From Clostridiales bacterium (GTDB lineage: Bacteria; Bacillota; Clostridia; Lachnospirales; Lachnospiraceae): DNA of 48,095 bases. The position numbers and the translations under genes are program-made. Positions 1 to 7,657 of the stretch are shown here, piece after piece. Positions within the stretch are counted from its first letter, which is position 1, and every line of letters begins with the position of its first letter. The DNA lies in assembly GCA_019416265.1 (NCBI GenBank), contig DXXQ01000011.1, forward strand, positions 1 to 48,095, given 5' to 3'. A model generated the notes under the pieces. That model had not been told where the DNA came from. It worked only from the letters and a program-made list of their open reading frames with translations, and did no database searches.

Positions 1-10
1 GAAAAAAGGT

Positions 11-48
11 TATACTTTTTTCTGTTTCATCTAAACAGAAAGGAAAAG
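11..48 (+). promoter_or_regulatory. -10 box and leader hairpin ahead of first gene
   Basis: A TATACT hexamer (11-16) could be a -10 box; its -35 would lie outside the window. Directly after it, TTTCTGTTT (19-27) and AAACAGAAA (33-41) form a perfect 9-bp stem with a 5-nt loop. The 3' arm runs into the purine-rich Shine-Dalgarno stretch (39-48), so folding could hide part of the ribosome site of the gene at 51. This is inference from sequence only. Confidence 0.35.
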
Positions 49-50
49 TA

Positions 51-1520
51 ATGTTTAAAAGAGAGATGATTTCAAAACAGAAGCTTCTGTACAAGAGCGC
101 AATTGCAGGGATTATTTTGGGGATATTTACGCTTCCGGCAGCAGTTAGGGCAGAGGGGCAGAACAGTCTGTCTTCTGTCACAGAGGAGGCTCAGGTGCAG
201 CCGATTTCTGACAGCAGCGGGAAATATCTTATGAAGAGCAATGGTTTTTACTGTCTGAATGCAGACGGAGGAAAGGATACGGCGGAAGCGGTACACTATT
301 TTGATTCCTGTGAAATAAACGGCACTGTATTTGACGGATATTATTACCATGACAAAGATGGAAAATTCAGGGCGGGAAATCCTCAGCTTGTTCATCTGAA
401 GGCTCTTCCGGCAGCAGGTGCGCAGGAGGAAAACGGTGAAGCGCGTATCTTTGACGGATTTTACATGATAAACAATCTGGGAAAGCTTTCGGCAGCCCCG
501 CAGGTGAGATATCTTGATCAGGTGACAGTCGATAATGTGACTTTTGACGGTTATTACTATTTTAATGAATACGGAAGGCTGTCGGAGGATAAGGGAATCC
601 ATCATCTGGAAATGAGATGTAATGGAGAGGAGTTTTCAGGCAGTTATTATTTCGGCGGCGACAAGGGCGCACTGCTTCGGGAGGAGACTGTCACAGAGGA
701 CGGCTTTGTTGTAGACAGCTCAGGCAGAATCGCGAATCTGGATGAGCTGGGAATGAAGAACCTGAAGCCTCAGCTTGAAAAGATGCTGGAGGAATACGAC
801 GGGGAATGGAGCGTCTATGTAAAAGACCTGGAAACAGAGGATTCCATTCTTATCAATGACAGGCAGTTCTACTCCGCAAGTCTGATCAAGGCTTTTGCCA
901 TGGCAAAGACATATCAGGATCTGGAGGCGGTAAATGCCAACGAGGCAGCCAGGCTGAAGCTTGCAGACCCGGAGACAGCCAGGGAAAAGGTAGAGGGGCT
1001 GCTGTGGAATATGATCACTGTCAGCGACAATGAATCCTTCAACGAACTGGTGCGCCTGCAGACGGACTGCTTTGATTTCAAAGAGGGGGCGGAAGCGGTG
1101 AACGAGTATCTGAAGGAGGAGGGGTACACGAAAACCACAGTTCAGCATACCCTCCATCCGGCTTCGTCCAAATCCGAAGGTCTGGGTGAGAGAAATATGA
1201 CTTCTGCCAGAGACTGCGGTCTGCTTCTTGAGCGGATCTACAAAGGGGAGTGCGTCAATGAGGAGGCATCCAAGGCAATGCTGAATCTTCTTATGAATCA
1301 GAATATCACCTGGAAGATCCCTCAGGGGGTTCCGGCCGGAATAGAGGTTGGGAACAAGACAGGGGAAACAGATGAGGATCAGCATGATATTGCCATCGTA
1401 TATGGAGAAGAGACAGACTATATTTTATGCGTCATGTCAGAAGGTTTTAAAAATCAGGATACTGCAATGGACAATATCAGCAGAATTTCCAGAGTGGTAT
1501 ACAATTATTTAAATCTCTGA
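51..1520 (+). CDS. Secreted serine hydrolase, class A beta-lactamase-like, with wall-binding-type repeats
   Basis: 489 residues. The N-terminus is a signal peptide (basic start, hydrophobic stretch about 15-31, likely cleavage after VRA near residue 34). Residues about 58-215 hold roughly four degenerate units of about 40-45 residues built on an FDGYYY...G(K/R)L...(V/I)(R/H)(Y/H)L pattern, reminiscent of choline/glucan-binding repeats. The C-terminal half (about 240-489) is a penicillin-recognising serine hydrolase: SxxK at S277-K280, SDN at 325-327 and KTG at 436-438, the three class A beta-lactamase motifs. Such exported proteins are often called beta-lactamases but may act on peptidoglycan; drug resistance cannot be inferred. 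ATG at 51 follows AAAGGAAAAG; an in-frame Met at 66 is an alternative. The gene appears monocistronic. Confidence 0.8.
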   Translation: MFKREMISKQKLLYKSAIAGIILGIFTLPAAVRAEGQNSLSSVTEEAQVQPISDSSGKYLMKSNGFYCLNADGGKDTAEAVHYFDSCEINGTVFDGYYYHDKDGKFRAGNPQLVHLKALPAAGAQEENGEARIFDGFYMINNLGKLSAAPQVRYLDQVTVDNVTFDGYYYFNEYGRLSEDKGIHHLEMRCNGEEFSGSYYFGGDKGALLREETVTEDGFVVDSSGRIANLDELGMKNLKPQLEKMLEEYDGEWSVYVKDLETEDSILINDRQFYSASLIKAFAMAKTYQDLEAVNANEAARLKLADPETAREKVEGLLWNMITVSDNESFNELVRLQTDCFDFKEGAEAVNEYLKEEGYTKTTVQHTLHPASSKSEGLGERNMTSARDCGLLLERIYKGECVNEEASKAMLNLLMNQNITWKIPQGVPAGIEVGNKTGETDEDQHDIAIVYGEETDYILCVMSEGFKNQDTAMDNISRISRVVYNYLNL

Positions 1521-1576
1521 ATAGAATAATTTTAATGATAAAGGCCTAAAAAAGTTTTTGTAATACCAAAAAATAT

Positions 1577-1605
1577 TTGACACTGGCTGAAAATAGAGCT
1601 AAAAT
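1577..1605 (+). promoter_or_regulatory. SigA-type promoter of ridA
   Basis: TTGACA (1577-1582), 17-nt spacer, TAAAAT (1600-1605). It lies 32 nt before the ridA ATG and downstream of the hydrolase stop, so ridA has its own transcript start. Confidence 0.75.
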
Positions 1606-1637
1606 AAAAGAAACAATCTACGAAAGGGGTTACGAAA

Positions 1638-2015
1638 ATGAAAGTAGTATACACTGAAAATGCACCGGCAGCAATCGGACCATATTCCCAGGCTATCGTC
1701 CTGAACGACATCTTATTTACATCCGGCCAGATTCCGGTAAACCCTGCTACAGGCGAAATTGCAGGGGATACCATCGAGGCACAGGCAGAGCAGGTTATGA
1801 AGAACCTGGACGCTGTTCTCAAAGAGGCCGGAACCAGCTTTGAAAACGCTGTGAAGACAACCTGTTTCCTTGCAGATATGGGGGATTTCGCAGCATTTAA
1901 CGAAGTATATGCAAAATATTTCGTAAATAAGCCGGCTCGTTCCTGTGTTGCAGTAAAAACTCTTCCAAAGAACGTTTTATGTGAAGTGGAAGTCATTGCA
2001 GCAATCGAGAAATAA
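1638..2015 (+). CDS. ridA: RidA family reactive intermediate (enamine/imine) deaminase
   Basis: 125 residues, the normal length for the YjgF/YER057c/UK114 family. RidA hydrolyses reactive 2-aminoacrylate and related enamine/imine intermediates released by PLP enzymes, protecting the cell from their damage. Family hallmarks are the N-terminal NAPAAIGPYSQA segment, SGQIPVNP around residues 35-42, and the C-terminal RSCVAVKTLPKNVLCEVEVIA segment, which carries the conserved substrate-carboxylate arginine. ATG at 1638 is preceded by GAAAGGGG. The gene stands alone between its own promoter and a strong terminator at 2034. Confidence in the family is high; the physiological substrate is not shown by sequence. 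Confidence 0.93.
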   Translation: MKVVYTENAPAAIGPYSQAIVLNDILFTSGQIPVNPATGEIAGDTIEAQAEQVMKNLDAVLKEAGTSFENAVKTTCFLADMGDFAAFNEVYAKYFVNKPARSCVAVKTLPKNVLCEVEVIAAIEK

Positions 2016-2033
2016 TTTTTATCAGACGCCGTA

Positions 2034-2082
2034 TCTCCCGGAGCAGGGATTCCCACAGAGGACCCTGCTTCGGGAGATTTTT
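2034..2082 (+). terminator. Rho-independent terminator after ridA
   Basis: 15-bp stem (2034-2048 with 2063-2077, one G-U pair) enclosing a 14-nt loop and followed by TTTTT (2078-2082). It sits 19 nt after the ridA stop and separates ridA from the egsA operon. Confidence 0.85.
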
Positions 2083-2169
2083 GTATTTTCGCCGGAGAAA
2101 GAGGAGACGGGGAAGGGAACGGACGGAAATTTTTGGGAAGGATATCGTTTACAGAAGGCGAAGGCGTTC

Positions 2170-2198
2170 TTGAATTTTGGAAAGATATCATGTATAAT
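2170..2198 (+). promoter_or_regulatory. SigA-type promoter of the egsA-ispF-cysS operon
   Basis: TTGAAT (2170-2175), 17-nt spacer, consensus TATAAT (2193-2198). It lies 43 nt before the egsA ATG, which is preceded by AGGAGG (2227-2232). Confidence 0.8.
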
Positions 2199-2241
2199 AC
2201 CAAATTATAGTTTAAAATAAAAAATCAGGAGGATACATTAA

Positions 2242-3531
2242 ATGCGAGTCGATACGGACGACTTTCCCCGATCTTGCAGCTGCGGGAAGGAACACTACAC
2301 AGGAGTCAGGGAAATTTTAATTGAAGCCGGAGCCATAGAGAAGCTGGAAGAGGAAATGCTCAACGGAGATCTGAAGGAATATATTTCTCCTCTGGTGATC
2401 TGCGACACAAATACCCATAAAGCCACAGAAGAGATCATGGAAGATATTTATGACAGGTGTCAGGTGCTTGTGCTGGACGCAGAGGGGCTTTTGGCAGACG
2501 AGCAGGCGGTTACGATTGTTGAGAATATTATGGAAGACGATATTGATCTGATACTGGCCGTTGGCGGAGGGACCATCCATGATATCAGCCGTTTTGTCGC
2601 TCATAAGTATAAAGTACCTTTTATTTCTGTGCCTACCGCAGCAAGCGTGGACGGATTCGTATCTACGGTAGCTGCAATGACCTGGAACGGGATAAAGACC
2701 ACAGTCCCGGCAGACGCGCCGATGTGCGTCTATGCAGATACCAATATTTTCGCAAACGCGCCCAAGCGTCTTACTGCATCAGGAGCAGCAGATATGCTTG
2801 GCAAATATATCTGTCTTGCAGACTGGAAGATTTCCAATGTGCTCACAGGGGAATATTTCTGCAGTGAGATCGCAGAGATGGAGGGAAAAGCGCTCAAGAC
2901 AGTGAAATCCAGCCTGCGGGCAATTGCCGCAGGGGAGGAGGACGCCTGCGAAAAATTAATGTATGCTCTTATTTTGTCGGGAATCGCAGTGGAGATGACA
3001 GGAAACTCCAGACCTGCTTCCTGCGCAGAGCACCATATGGCCCATCTCTGGGAAATGGAAGTGCTCAACGGGCATCTGGACGCTCTTCACGGAGAAATGG
3101 TCACCATGGGGGCGGTTCTTGTTCTGAGAGAGTACAAGCGCATAGCAGATGCCATTGGAAGAGGCCGTTGTTATGTGAAGGATTTTCAGCCCAAGGAGGA
3201 TGAAGAGCTTCTGGAGGAAACCTTCGGCAAAAAAGGTCTTCTTGAGAAAATCAGGAAAGAAAATACGCCGGAGCCTCTTCTGGAGATCCATCCCACAAAT
3301 CTGGAGAATTGTCTGGATGAGATCAGGGAGATCATCGACAGGCTTCCGGACGAAGATGAATTTGTACATATGCTGGAAAAAGCAGGCTGTAAAAACAGGA
3401 TTTACGAGATAGGATTGGATAATTCTGTTATAGATTTAAGTCTCCGCCTTGCGCCGTATACGAGAAGAAGACTGAGCCTTCTTCGGGTGAGCAAGATGCT
3501 GGAGATCGTAGAAGGAGAAGATGATCGATGA
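2242..3531 (+). CDS. egsA: sn-glycerol-1-phosphate dehydrogenase (AraM/EgsA type)
   Basis: 429 residues of the iron-containing-alcohol-dehydrogenase/dehydroquinate-synthase-like fold. It reduces dihydroxyacetone phosphate to sn-glycerol-1-phosphate with NAD(P)H, the stereoisomer used in archaeal ether lipids and in heptaprenylglyceryl phosphate of some Firmicutes. Visible: nucleotide-binding GGGTIHD (108-114), PTAASVDGF (131-139), and likely metal ligands D184, H264 and H283 in the AADML, CAEHH and LHGEM contexts. It heads an operon whose next gene, ispF (ATGA overlap), belongs to isoprenoid synthesis; egsA product and polyprenyl units meet in G1P-linked lipids. No PcrB-like prenyltransferase is in the window, so the downstream use is unproven. 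A glycerol dehydrogenase relative is the main alternative. Confidence 0.85.
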   Translation: MRVDTDDFPRSCSCGKEHYTGVREILIEAGAIEKLEEEMLNGDLKEYISPLVICDTNTHKATEEIMEDIYDRCQVLVLDAEGLLADEQAVTIVENIMEDDIDLILAVGGGTIHDISRFVAHKYKVPFISVPTAASVDGFVSTVAAMTWNGIKTTVPADAPMCVYADTNIFANAPKRLTASGAADMLGKYICLADWKISNVLTGEYFCSEIAEMEGKALKTVKSSLRAIAAGEEDACEKLMYALILSGIAVEMTGNSRPASCAEHHMAHLWEMEVLNGHLDALHGEMVTMGAVLVLREYKRIADAIGRGRCYVKDFQPKEDEELLEETFGKKGLLEKIRKENTPEPLLEIHPTNLENCLDEIREIIDRLPDEDEFVHMLEKAGCKNRIYEIGLDNSVIDLSLRLAPYTRRRLSLLRVSKMLEIVEGEDDR

Positions 3532-4004
3532 TACGAGTAGGAATGGGGTACGATGTACACAGGCTTACAGAAAACAGAGACCTGATTTTAGGCGGAGTGA
3601 AAATTCCCTGGGAAAAAGGGCTGCTGGGCCACTCAGATGCAGACGTACTGGTGCACGCAGTGATGGACGCTCTTCTCGGGGCTGCAGCCCTGGGAGATAT
3701 CGGAAAACATTTTCCGGATACAGATCCTGCATATAAGGGAATCTCCAGTATTCTCCTGCTGGAACATGTGACGGAGCTTCTCAACAGGCATGGGTATGGA
3801 ATCGGAAATATAGATGCGACGATCATTGCCCAGAAGCCGAAGATGGCGCCTCACATCCCGCAGATGAGAGAAAACATGGCCAGAGCCATGGGGATTGATA
3901 TTTCAAGACTGAATATTAAGGCAACAACAGAAGAGGGGCTTGGCTTCACAGGAAGAGAAGAGGGAATAGCCTCCCAGGCAATCTGCCTTCTGGAAGAGAA
4001 ATAG
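3528..4004 (+). CDS. ispF: 2-C-methyl-D-erythritol 2,4-cyclodiphosphate synthase
   Basis: 158 residues, typical IspF length. It cyclises CDP-ME 2-phosphate to MEcPP in the MEP route to IPP and DMAPP. The N-terminal GMGYDVH motif supplies metal ligands D9 and H11; H43 in the DADVLVH stretch is the third. The GDIGKHFPDTD segment (about 56-66) and the C-terminal ATTEEGLGFTGREEGI motif are also characteristic. The start overlaps the egsA stop (ATGA, 3528-3531), implying translational coupling. In many Firmicutes ispF sits just upstream of cysS, as here. Other MEP genes in the window are dxs (40744) and the prenyl synthase ispA (39843). Confidence 0.96.
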   Translation: MIRVGMGYDVHRLTENRDLILGGVKIPWEKGLLGHSDADVLVHAVMDALLGAAALGDIGKHFPDTDPAYKGISSILLLEHVTELLNRHGYGIGNIDATIIAQKPKMAPHIPQMRENMARAMGIDISRLNIKATTEEGLGFTGREEGIASQAICLLEEK

Positions 4005-4022
4005 AATTGGAGGATAACGGAT

Positions 4023-5429
4023 ATGAAACTTTTTAACACCTTAAGCCGCAGAAAGGAAGAGTTTGTACCTCTTGAAGAGGGAAAGGTTCGGATGTATGTC
4101 TGCGGACCGACGGTATATAATCTGATCCATATCGGAAACGCGCGTCCGATGATCGTTTTTGACACTGTGCGCCGTTACATGGAGTATAAAGGATATGAAG
4201 TAAATTATGTATCCAACTTTACTGATGTGGATGACAAAATCATCAAAAAAGCAATTGAGGAAGGGGTAAGCGCAGAGGAGGTTTCCCAGCGCTATATTGC
4301 GGAATGTAAAAAAGATATGGCTGGAATGAATGTAATGCCTGCAACCACCCATCCCCTTGCAACACAGGAAATCGACGGCATGATCGATATGATCCAGACA
4401 CTGGTGGACAAGGGCTTTGCCTATCCGGTTGCTGACGGAACCGTTTATTTCCGTGTGAAGAAATTTAAGGAATACGGCAAGCTTTCCCATAAGAATCTGG
4501 ACGATCTTCAGTCCGGCTTCCGCGCACTCCAGGTATCCGGCGAAGACCAGAAAGAGGATCCGCTGGATTTCGTTCTCTGGAAGCCGAAAAAAGAGGGAGA
4601 GCCTGCATGGCCGTCACCCTGGTGCGAGGGACGTCCGGGATGGCATATTGAATGCTCCGTTATGTCAAAGAAATATCTTGGTGAAGAAATCGACATCCAT
4701 GCCGGCGGGGAAGACCTTGTATTCCCCCATCACGAAAATGAGATCGCTCAGAGCGAATGCTGCAACGGCAAACAGTTTGCAAGATACTGGATGCACAATG
4801 CATTCCTGAATATTGATAACCGCAAAATGTCCAAATCTCTCGGAAACTTCCGTACAGTCCGGGAAATCAGCGAACAGTATGACCTTCAGGTGCTGCGTTT
4901 CTTTATGCTGAACGCACACTACAGAAGTCCGCTGAACTTCAGCGCAGATCTGATGGAATCCTCCAAGAATGCTCTGGAGCGTATCGTGGATGCAGCCTCC
5001 AGTCTCAAGGACAGAAAAGCAGCAGGAGCTGAGACTCTTACAGAAGCGGAACAGGCTCTTGTAACGGAAGCAGCGGGCTTTGAAAAAAAATTCGAGGAAG
5101 CCATGGACGATGACTTCAATACAGCAGATGCTCTGGCTGCAATCTTTGAGCTTGTTAAATTTGCAAATACAAATGTGACAGAAGAAAGTTCTTCCGTATT
5201 TGCCGGCGCCCTTCTTGATGAGCTTGTGAAGCTCTGCGATGTTCTGGGACTGATCGTGGTGAAGGAAGAAGAGAATCTGGATAAAGAAATCGAAGACCTG
5301 ATCGCTCAGCGCCAGGAGGCAAGAAAAGCTAAGAATTTTGCCCGGGCAGACGAGATCAGAGACCAGCTTCTTGCCATGGGAATTATTTTAAAAGACACTC
5401 GTGAAGGTGTAAAATGGAAACGTGCTTAA
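4023..5429 (+). CDS. cysS: Cysteinyl-tRNA synthetase
   Basis: 468 residues, a standard length. Class I synthetase charging tRNA-Cys. Visible: the CGPTVYN motif with zinc-ligand C27, the HIGN signature at 36-39, further zinc-binding context WHIECS, the GGEDLVFPHHENE segment, and KMSKS at 268-272. ATG at 4023 follows a GGAGGATAA site and lies 18 nt after ispF. The order cysS-mrnC-rlmB matches that of Bacillus subtilis. No T-box leader is present because the intergenic gap is too short. Confidence 0.97.
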   Translation: MKLFNTLSRRKEEFVPLEEGKVRMYVCGPTVYNLIHIGNARPMIVFDTVRRYMEYKGYEVNYVSNFTDVDDKIIKKAIEEGVSAEEVSQRYIAECKKDMAGMNVMPATTHPLATQEIDGMIDMIQTLVDKGFAYPVADGTVYFRVKKFKEYGKLSHKNLDDLQSGFRALQVSGEDQKEDPLDFVLWKPKKEGEPAWPSPWCEGRPGWHIECSVMSKKYLGEEIDIHAGGEDLVFPHHENEIAQSECCNGKQFARYWMHNAFLNIDNRKMSKSLGNFRTVREISEQYDLQVLRFFMLNAHYRSPLNFSADLMESSKNALERIVDAASSLKDRKAAGAETLTEAEQALVTEAAGFEKKFEEAMDDDFNTADALAAIFELVKFANTNVTEESSSVFAGALLDELVKLCDVLGLIVVKEEENLDKEIEDLIAQRQEARKAKNFARADEIRDQLLAMGIILKDTREGVKWKRA

Positions 5430-5839
5430 CAAAGTTTAAAGAGGCGTTTAAACTGGAGGATAGGGATCTTCGAACCTATTCTCCTTTAACGCTGGCATAT
5501 ATCGGGGACGGCGTATATGAGCTTGTCATCCGTACCATCCTTGTCAAAAAGGGAAACTGCCCTGTGAACCAGCTTCACAGGAAGGCGAGCAGTCTTGTGA
5601 AAGCGGCAGCCCAGTCCGCAATGATGGAAGTGATCGAGCCGATGCTCACAGAAGAGGAGCACAGCGTTTACAGGAGAGGGAGAAATGCCCATTCTCCTAC
5701 AATGGCAAAAAATGCTACAATGTCCGATTACCGCAGAGCTACCGGCTTTGAGGCATTGATGGGATATTTGTATTTGAAAGAGGATTTCGACAGGATCACG
5801 GAGCTGGTCCGTGCAGGAATCGGAGAGGATAAAATATGA
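5414..5839 (+). CDS. mrnC: Mini-ribonuclease III (23S rRNA maturation)
   Basis: 141 residues, an RNase III catalytic domain without the double-stranded RNA-binding domain, as in B. subtilis MrnC, which trims 23S rRNA precursor ends. The YIGDGVYEL motif (29-37) carries the catalytic Asp (D32); the RRGRNAH and ATGFEALMGYLYL segments are the other conserved blocks. The ORF overlaps the cysS 3' end by 16 nt in another frame and is followed by rlmB with an ATGA overlap, so it is translated within the same operon. The neighbouring rlmB also acts on 23S rRNA. Confidence 0.93.
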   Translation: METCLTKFKEAFKLEDRDLRTYSPLTLAYIGDGVYELVIRTILVKKGNCPVNQLHRKASSLVKAAAQSAMMEVIEPMLTEEEHSVYRRGRNAHSPTMAKNATMSDYRRATGFEALMGYLYLKEDFDRITELVRAGIGEDKI

Positions 5840-6573
5840 CAGAGCAGATTGAAGGCCGCAATGCGGTGCTGGAAGCATTCCGCTCCGGCAAATGTGTAGA
5901 TAAATTATTCATCCTGGACGGATGCCAGGACGGCCCTGTGCGTACCATTGCCAGGGAGGCCAGAAAAAAGGATACGATCATTAATTATGTGGCAAAGGAG
6001 CGTCTGGATCAGTTAAGCGAGACAGGGGCTCATCAGGGTGTGATCGCTCAGGTTGCGGCCTATGAGTACGCAGAGGTTGAGGATATTCTTGCGAAGGCGG
6101 AAGAGAAAGGGGAAGCCCCGTTTATTTTCCTTCTGGACAATATCGAGGATCCTCATAACCTGGGAGCGATCATCCGAACTGCAAATCTTGCAGGGGCTCA
6201 CGGAGTGATCATTCCGAAGAGAAGAGCGGTAGGTCTTACGTCAACGGTTGCAAAGACCTCAGCAGGGGCGCTGAACTATACGCCTGTGGCAAAGGTGACA
6301 AACCTTGGCAAGACCATCGATGAACTGAAAGAAAAGGGAATCTGGTTTGTCTGTGCAGATATGGGCGGCGAGACAATGTATGATCTAAATCTTACAGGCC
6401 CTATCGGAGTTGTGATCGGAAATGAAGGAGAGGGCGTAAGCCGCCTTATCCGTGAAAAGTGTGATTTCATTGCATCCATTCCGATGAAAGGCGACATTGA
6501 TTCTCTGAACGCGTCTGTTGCAGCAGGAGTTCTGGGGTATGAGATCGTGCGCCAGAGAATGTCTGCGAAATAG
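5836..6573 (+). CDS. rlmB: 23S rRNA (guanosine-2'-O)-methyltransferase RlmB (TrmH family)
   Basis: 245 residues, SPOUT superfamily. RlmB methylates G2251 of 23S rRNA in E. coli. An N-terminal substrate-binding domain (about 1-75, beginning with the IEGRNAVLEA motif) precedes the knotted SAM domain with motif 1 DNIEDPHNLGAIIRTA, motif 2 VVIGNEGEGVSRL and motif 3 IPMKGDIDSLNASVAAGV. Start codon overlaps the mrnC stop (ATGA). The exact target guanosine is inferred from family membership and position beside mrnC. In B. subtilis yacP separates rlmB from sigH; no such gene is present here. Confidence 0.92.
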   Translation: MTEQIEGRNAVLEAFRSGKCVDKLFILDGCQDGPVRTIAREARKKDTIINYVAKERLDQLSETGAHQGVIAQVAAYEYAEVEDILAKAEEKGEAPFIFLLDNIEDPHNLGAIIRTANLAGAHGVIIPKRRAVGLTSTVAKTSAGALNYTPVAKVTNLGKTIDELKEKGIWFVCADMGGETMYDLNLTGPIGVVIGNEGEGVSRLIREKCDFIASIPMKGDIDSLNASVAAGVLGYEIVRQRMSAK

Positions 6574-6657
6574 GAACAGCGGCTATTCAGGCGTTTTTGG
6601 GCTATAAGAAAGCGTGGATGGACACAGGAAAGAATTGTGCTTGGAAATGGAGACTGT

Positions 6658-7239
6658 ATGAAGCAATACGAAAATATAAGCGACGAAGACCTGATCGTTC
6701 GTCTCAGAGGCGGAGAATCAGGGATTTCGGACTATTTAATGGAGAAATATAAGGGACTGGTAAAGCAGAAGGCCAGAGCTATGTTTCTCATAGGCGGTGA
6801 CAATGACGACCTGATTCAGGAGGGAATGATCGGCCTTTTTAAGGCAGTGCAGGATTATCAGCCGGAAAAAGAGGCTTCTTTTCAAACCTTTGCCAGAATC
6901 TGTATTGACCGCCAGATTTACAATGCGATCAAAAGCTCCAACAGGCAGAAGCATCAGCCGCTGAATACCTATATTTCTCTCAGTGCGGAGGACGACGAAA
7001 ATACCCTGGACGACATCTGGGCCCAGAGTCCGGAAACCATTGTCATTGACCAGGAAAACCGCAGATTTCTGGAGGAGGAAATTTCCAGGAGTCTCAGCTC
7101 CATGGAGAAGAAGGTTCTGGAATACTATCTGGAGGGCTGCAGCTACGTGGAGATCAGCCATCTTCTGGACAAATCTCCCAAATCCATCGACAATGCCCTG
7201 CAGAGAATCAAAGCAAAGATAAGGGAACAGATATCCTGA
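6658..7239 (+). CDS. sigH: RNA polymerase sporulation sigma factor SigH
   Basis: About 193 residues from ATG 6658 (MKQYENISDEDL); an upstream GTG at 6637 would add 7 residues but has poorer spacing to its ribosome site. A sigma-70 family protein: region 2 in the NDDLIQEGMIGLFKAVQDY and FARICIDRQIYNAIK segments, region 4 helix-turn-helix around YVEISHLLDKSPKSIDNALQRIK. SigH is the transition-state sigma factor that drives early sporulation genes. Its location downstream of rlmB in the cysS cluster is conserved with B. subtilis. The spacing to rlmB (about 85 nt) shows no convincing promoter, so read-through from the operon is likely. Confidence 0.92.
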   Translation: MKQYENISDEDLIVRLRGGESGISDYLMEKYKGLVKQKARAMFLIGGDNDDLIQEGMIGLFKAVQDYQPEKEASFQTFARICIDRQIYNAIKSSNRQKHQPLNTYISLSAEDDENTLDDIWAQSPETIVIDQENRRFLEEEISRSLSSMEKKVLEYYLEGCSYVEISHLLDKSPKSIDNALQRIKAKIREQIS

Positions 7240-7266
7240 AACGAATCATGGACAGGAGGTGTTTAC

Positions 7267-7503
7267 ATGGGATTTGATTTTAAACGTGCTTTACGCAGAG
7301 CAACTTTTATGGCTATGATGGATGAAGAAAGAGAGAAAGAGAAAGCTATAGACCCATTAGAAGACCCGGACAGATTTTGGCTTGAGAAAGACGGCCTTGA
7401 TTATGACGAGTTAAACGCAATGGATCCAAAAGAGAGAAACAAGATTCTTGCTGAGTACGGCTATGATCCCGGAGACATTGAGTTTGACAACGAAGATTTT
7501 TGA
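7267..7503 (+). CDS. Small highly charged protein of unknown function
   Basis: 78 residues, starting at ATG 7267 behind a strong AGGAGG site (7255-7260), 27 nt after sigH and probably co-transcribed with it. The N-terminal third is basic (FKRALRRATF), the rest acidic with motifs DPLEDPDRFWLEKDGLDYDEL and a C-terminal GYDPGDIEFDNEDF tail. There is no signal peptide, membrane segment or cysteine. It is not recognised as a named family. The strong ribosome site and gene-like composition argue that it is real. Because sigH precedes it, an accessory role in transition-state physiology is possible but wholly speculative. Confidence 0.7.
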   Translation: MGFDFKRALRRATFMAMMDEEREKEKAIDPLEDPDRFWLEKDGLDYDELNAMDPKERNKILAEYGYDPGDIEFDNEDF

Positions 7504-7518
7504 TATCGAATTTATGTC

Positions 7519-7547
7519 TTGTAGAAAACAGTAGACCATGTTATAAT
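7519..7547 (+). promoter_or_regulatory. Promoter of antitoxin RNA
   Basis: TTGTAG (7519-7524), 17-nt spacer, consensus TATAAT (7542-7547). No open reading frame follows; transcription would start near 7554 and meet a terminator at 7594-7647, giving a short non-coding RNA. Confidence 0.75.
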
Positions 7548-7553
7548 AAAAAC

Positions 7554-7650
7554 AGGAACAACCGCCCACAAGGGGTTGACCTCAAAGAGACGACATAGAA
7601 AATGCCACCCTAAACCGGTCAAAGTTTATGAGGGTGGTTTTTCTATGCTT
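7554..7650 (+). ncRNA. Putative antisense antitoxin RNA of a type I toxin-antitoxin pair
   Basis: About 95 nt, predicted from a strong promoter (7519-7547) and a hairpin plus U-tract (7594-7647). It converges on the small hydrophobic ORF at 7658-7750 (- strand), the arrangement of Fst/TxpA/Hol_Tox-type type I systems, in which two convergent RNAs overlap at their 3' ends. Its GCCACCC stretch (7604-7610) is complementary to GGGTGGC in the toxin leader and partly to the toxin ribosome site. Near its 5' end, CAACC and GGTTG can form a small stem. The RNA itself is inferred; only promoter, terminator and geometry are seen. Confidence 0.65.
7594..7647. terminator. Bidirectional terminator shared by toxin and antitoxin transcripts
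   Basis: Arms 7594-7611 and 7631-7647 pair over ATAGAAAA/TTTTCTAT and CCACCCT/AGGGTGG segments with a 19-nt loop. U-rich arms occur on both strands, so it can stop the + antitoxin RNA and the - toxin mRNA, leaving their 3' ends overlapping. Confidence 0.75.
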
Positions 7651-7657
7651 TAAAATA

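Noticed and set aside
1536..1570. Possible terminator after the first gene (AAAGGCCT and AAAAAAGTTTTT)
   Set aside because: No stable GC-containing stem followed by a U-tract could be drawn.
1981..2220. 79-residue frame after ridA
   Set aside because: Starts inside ridA, runs through the ridA terminator and the egsA promoter, and has no ribosome site.
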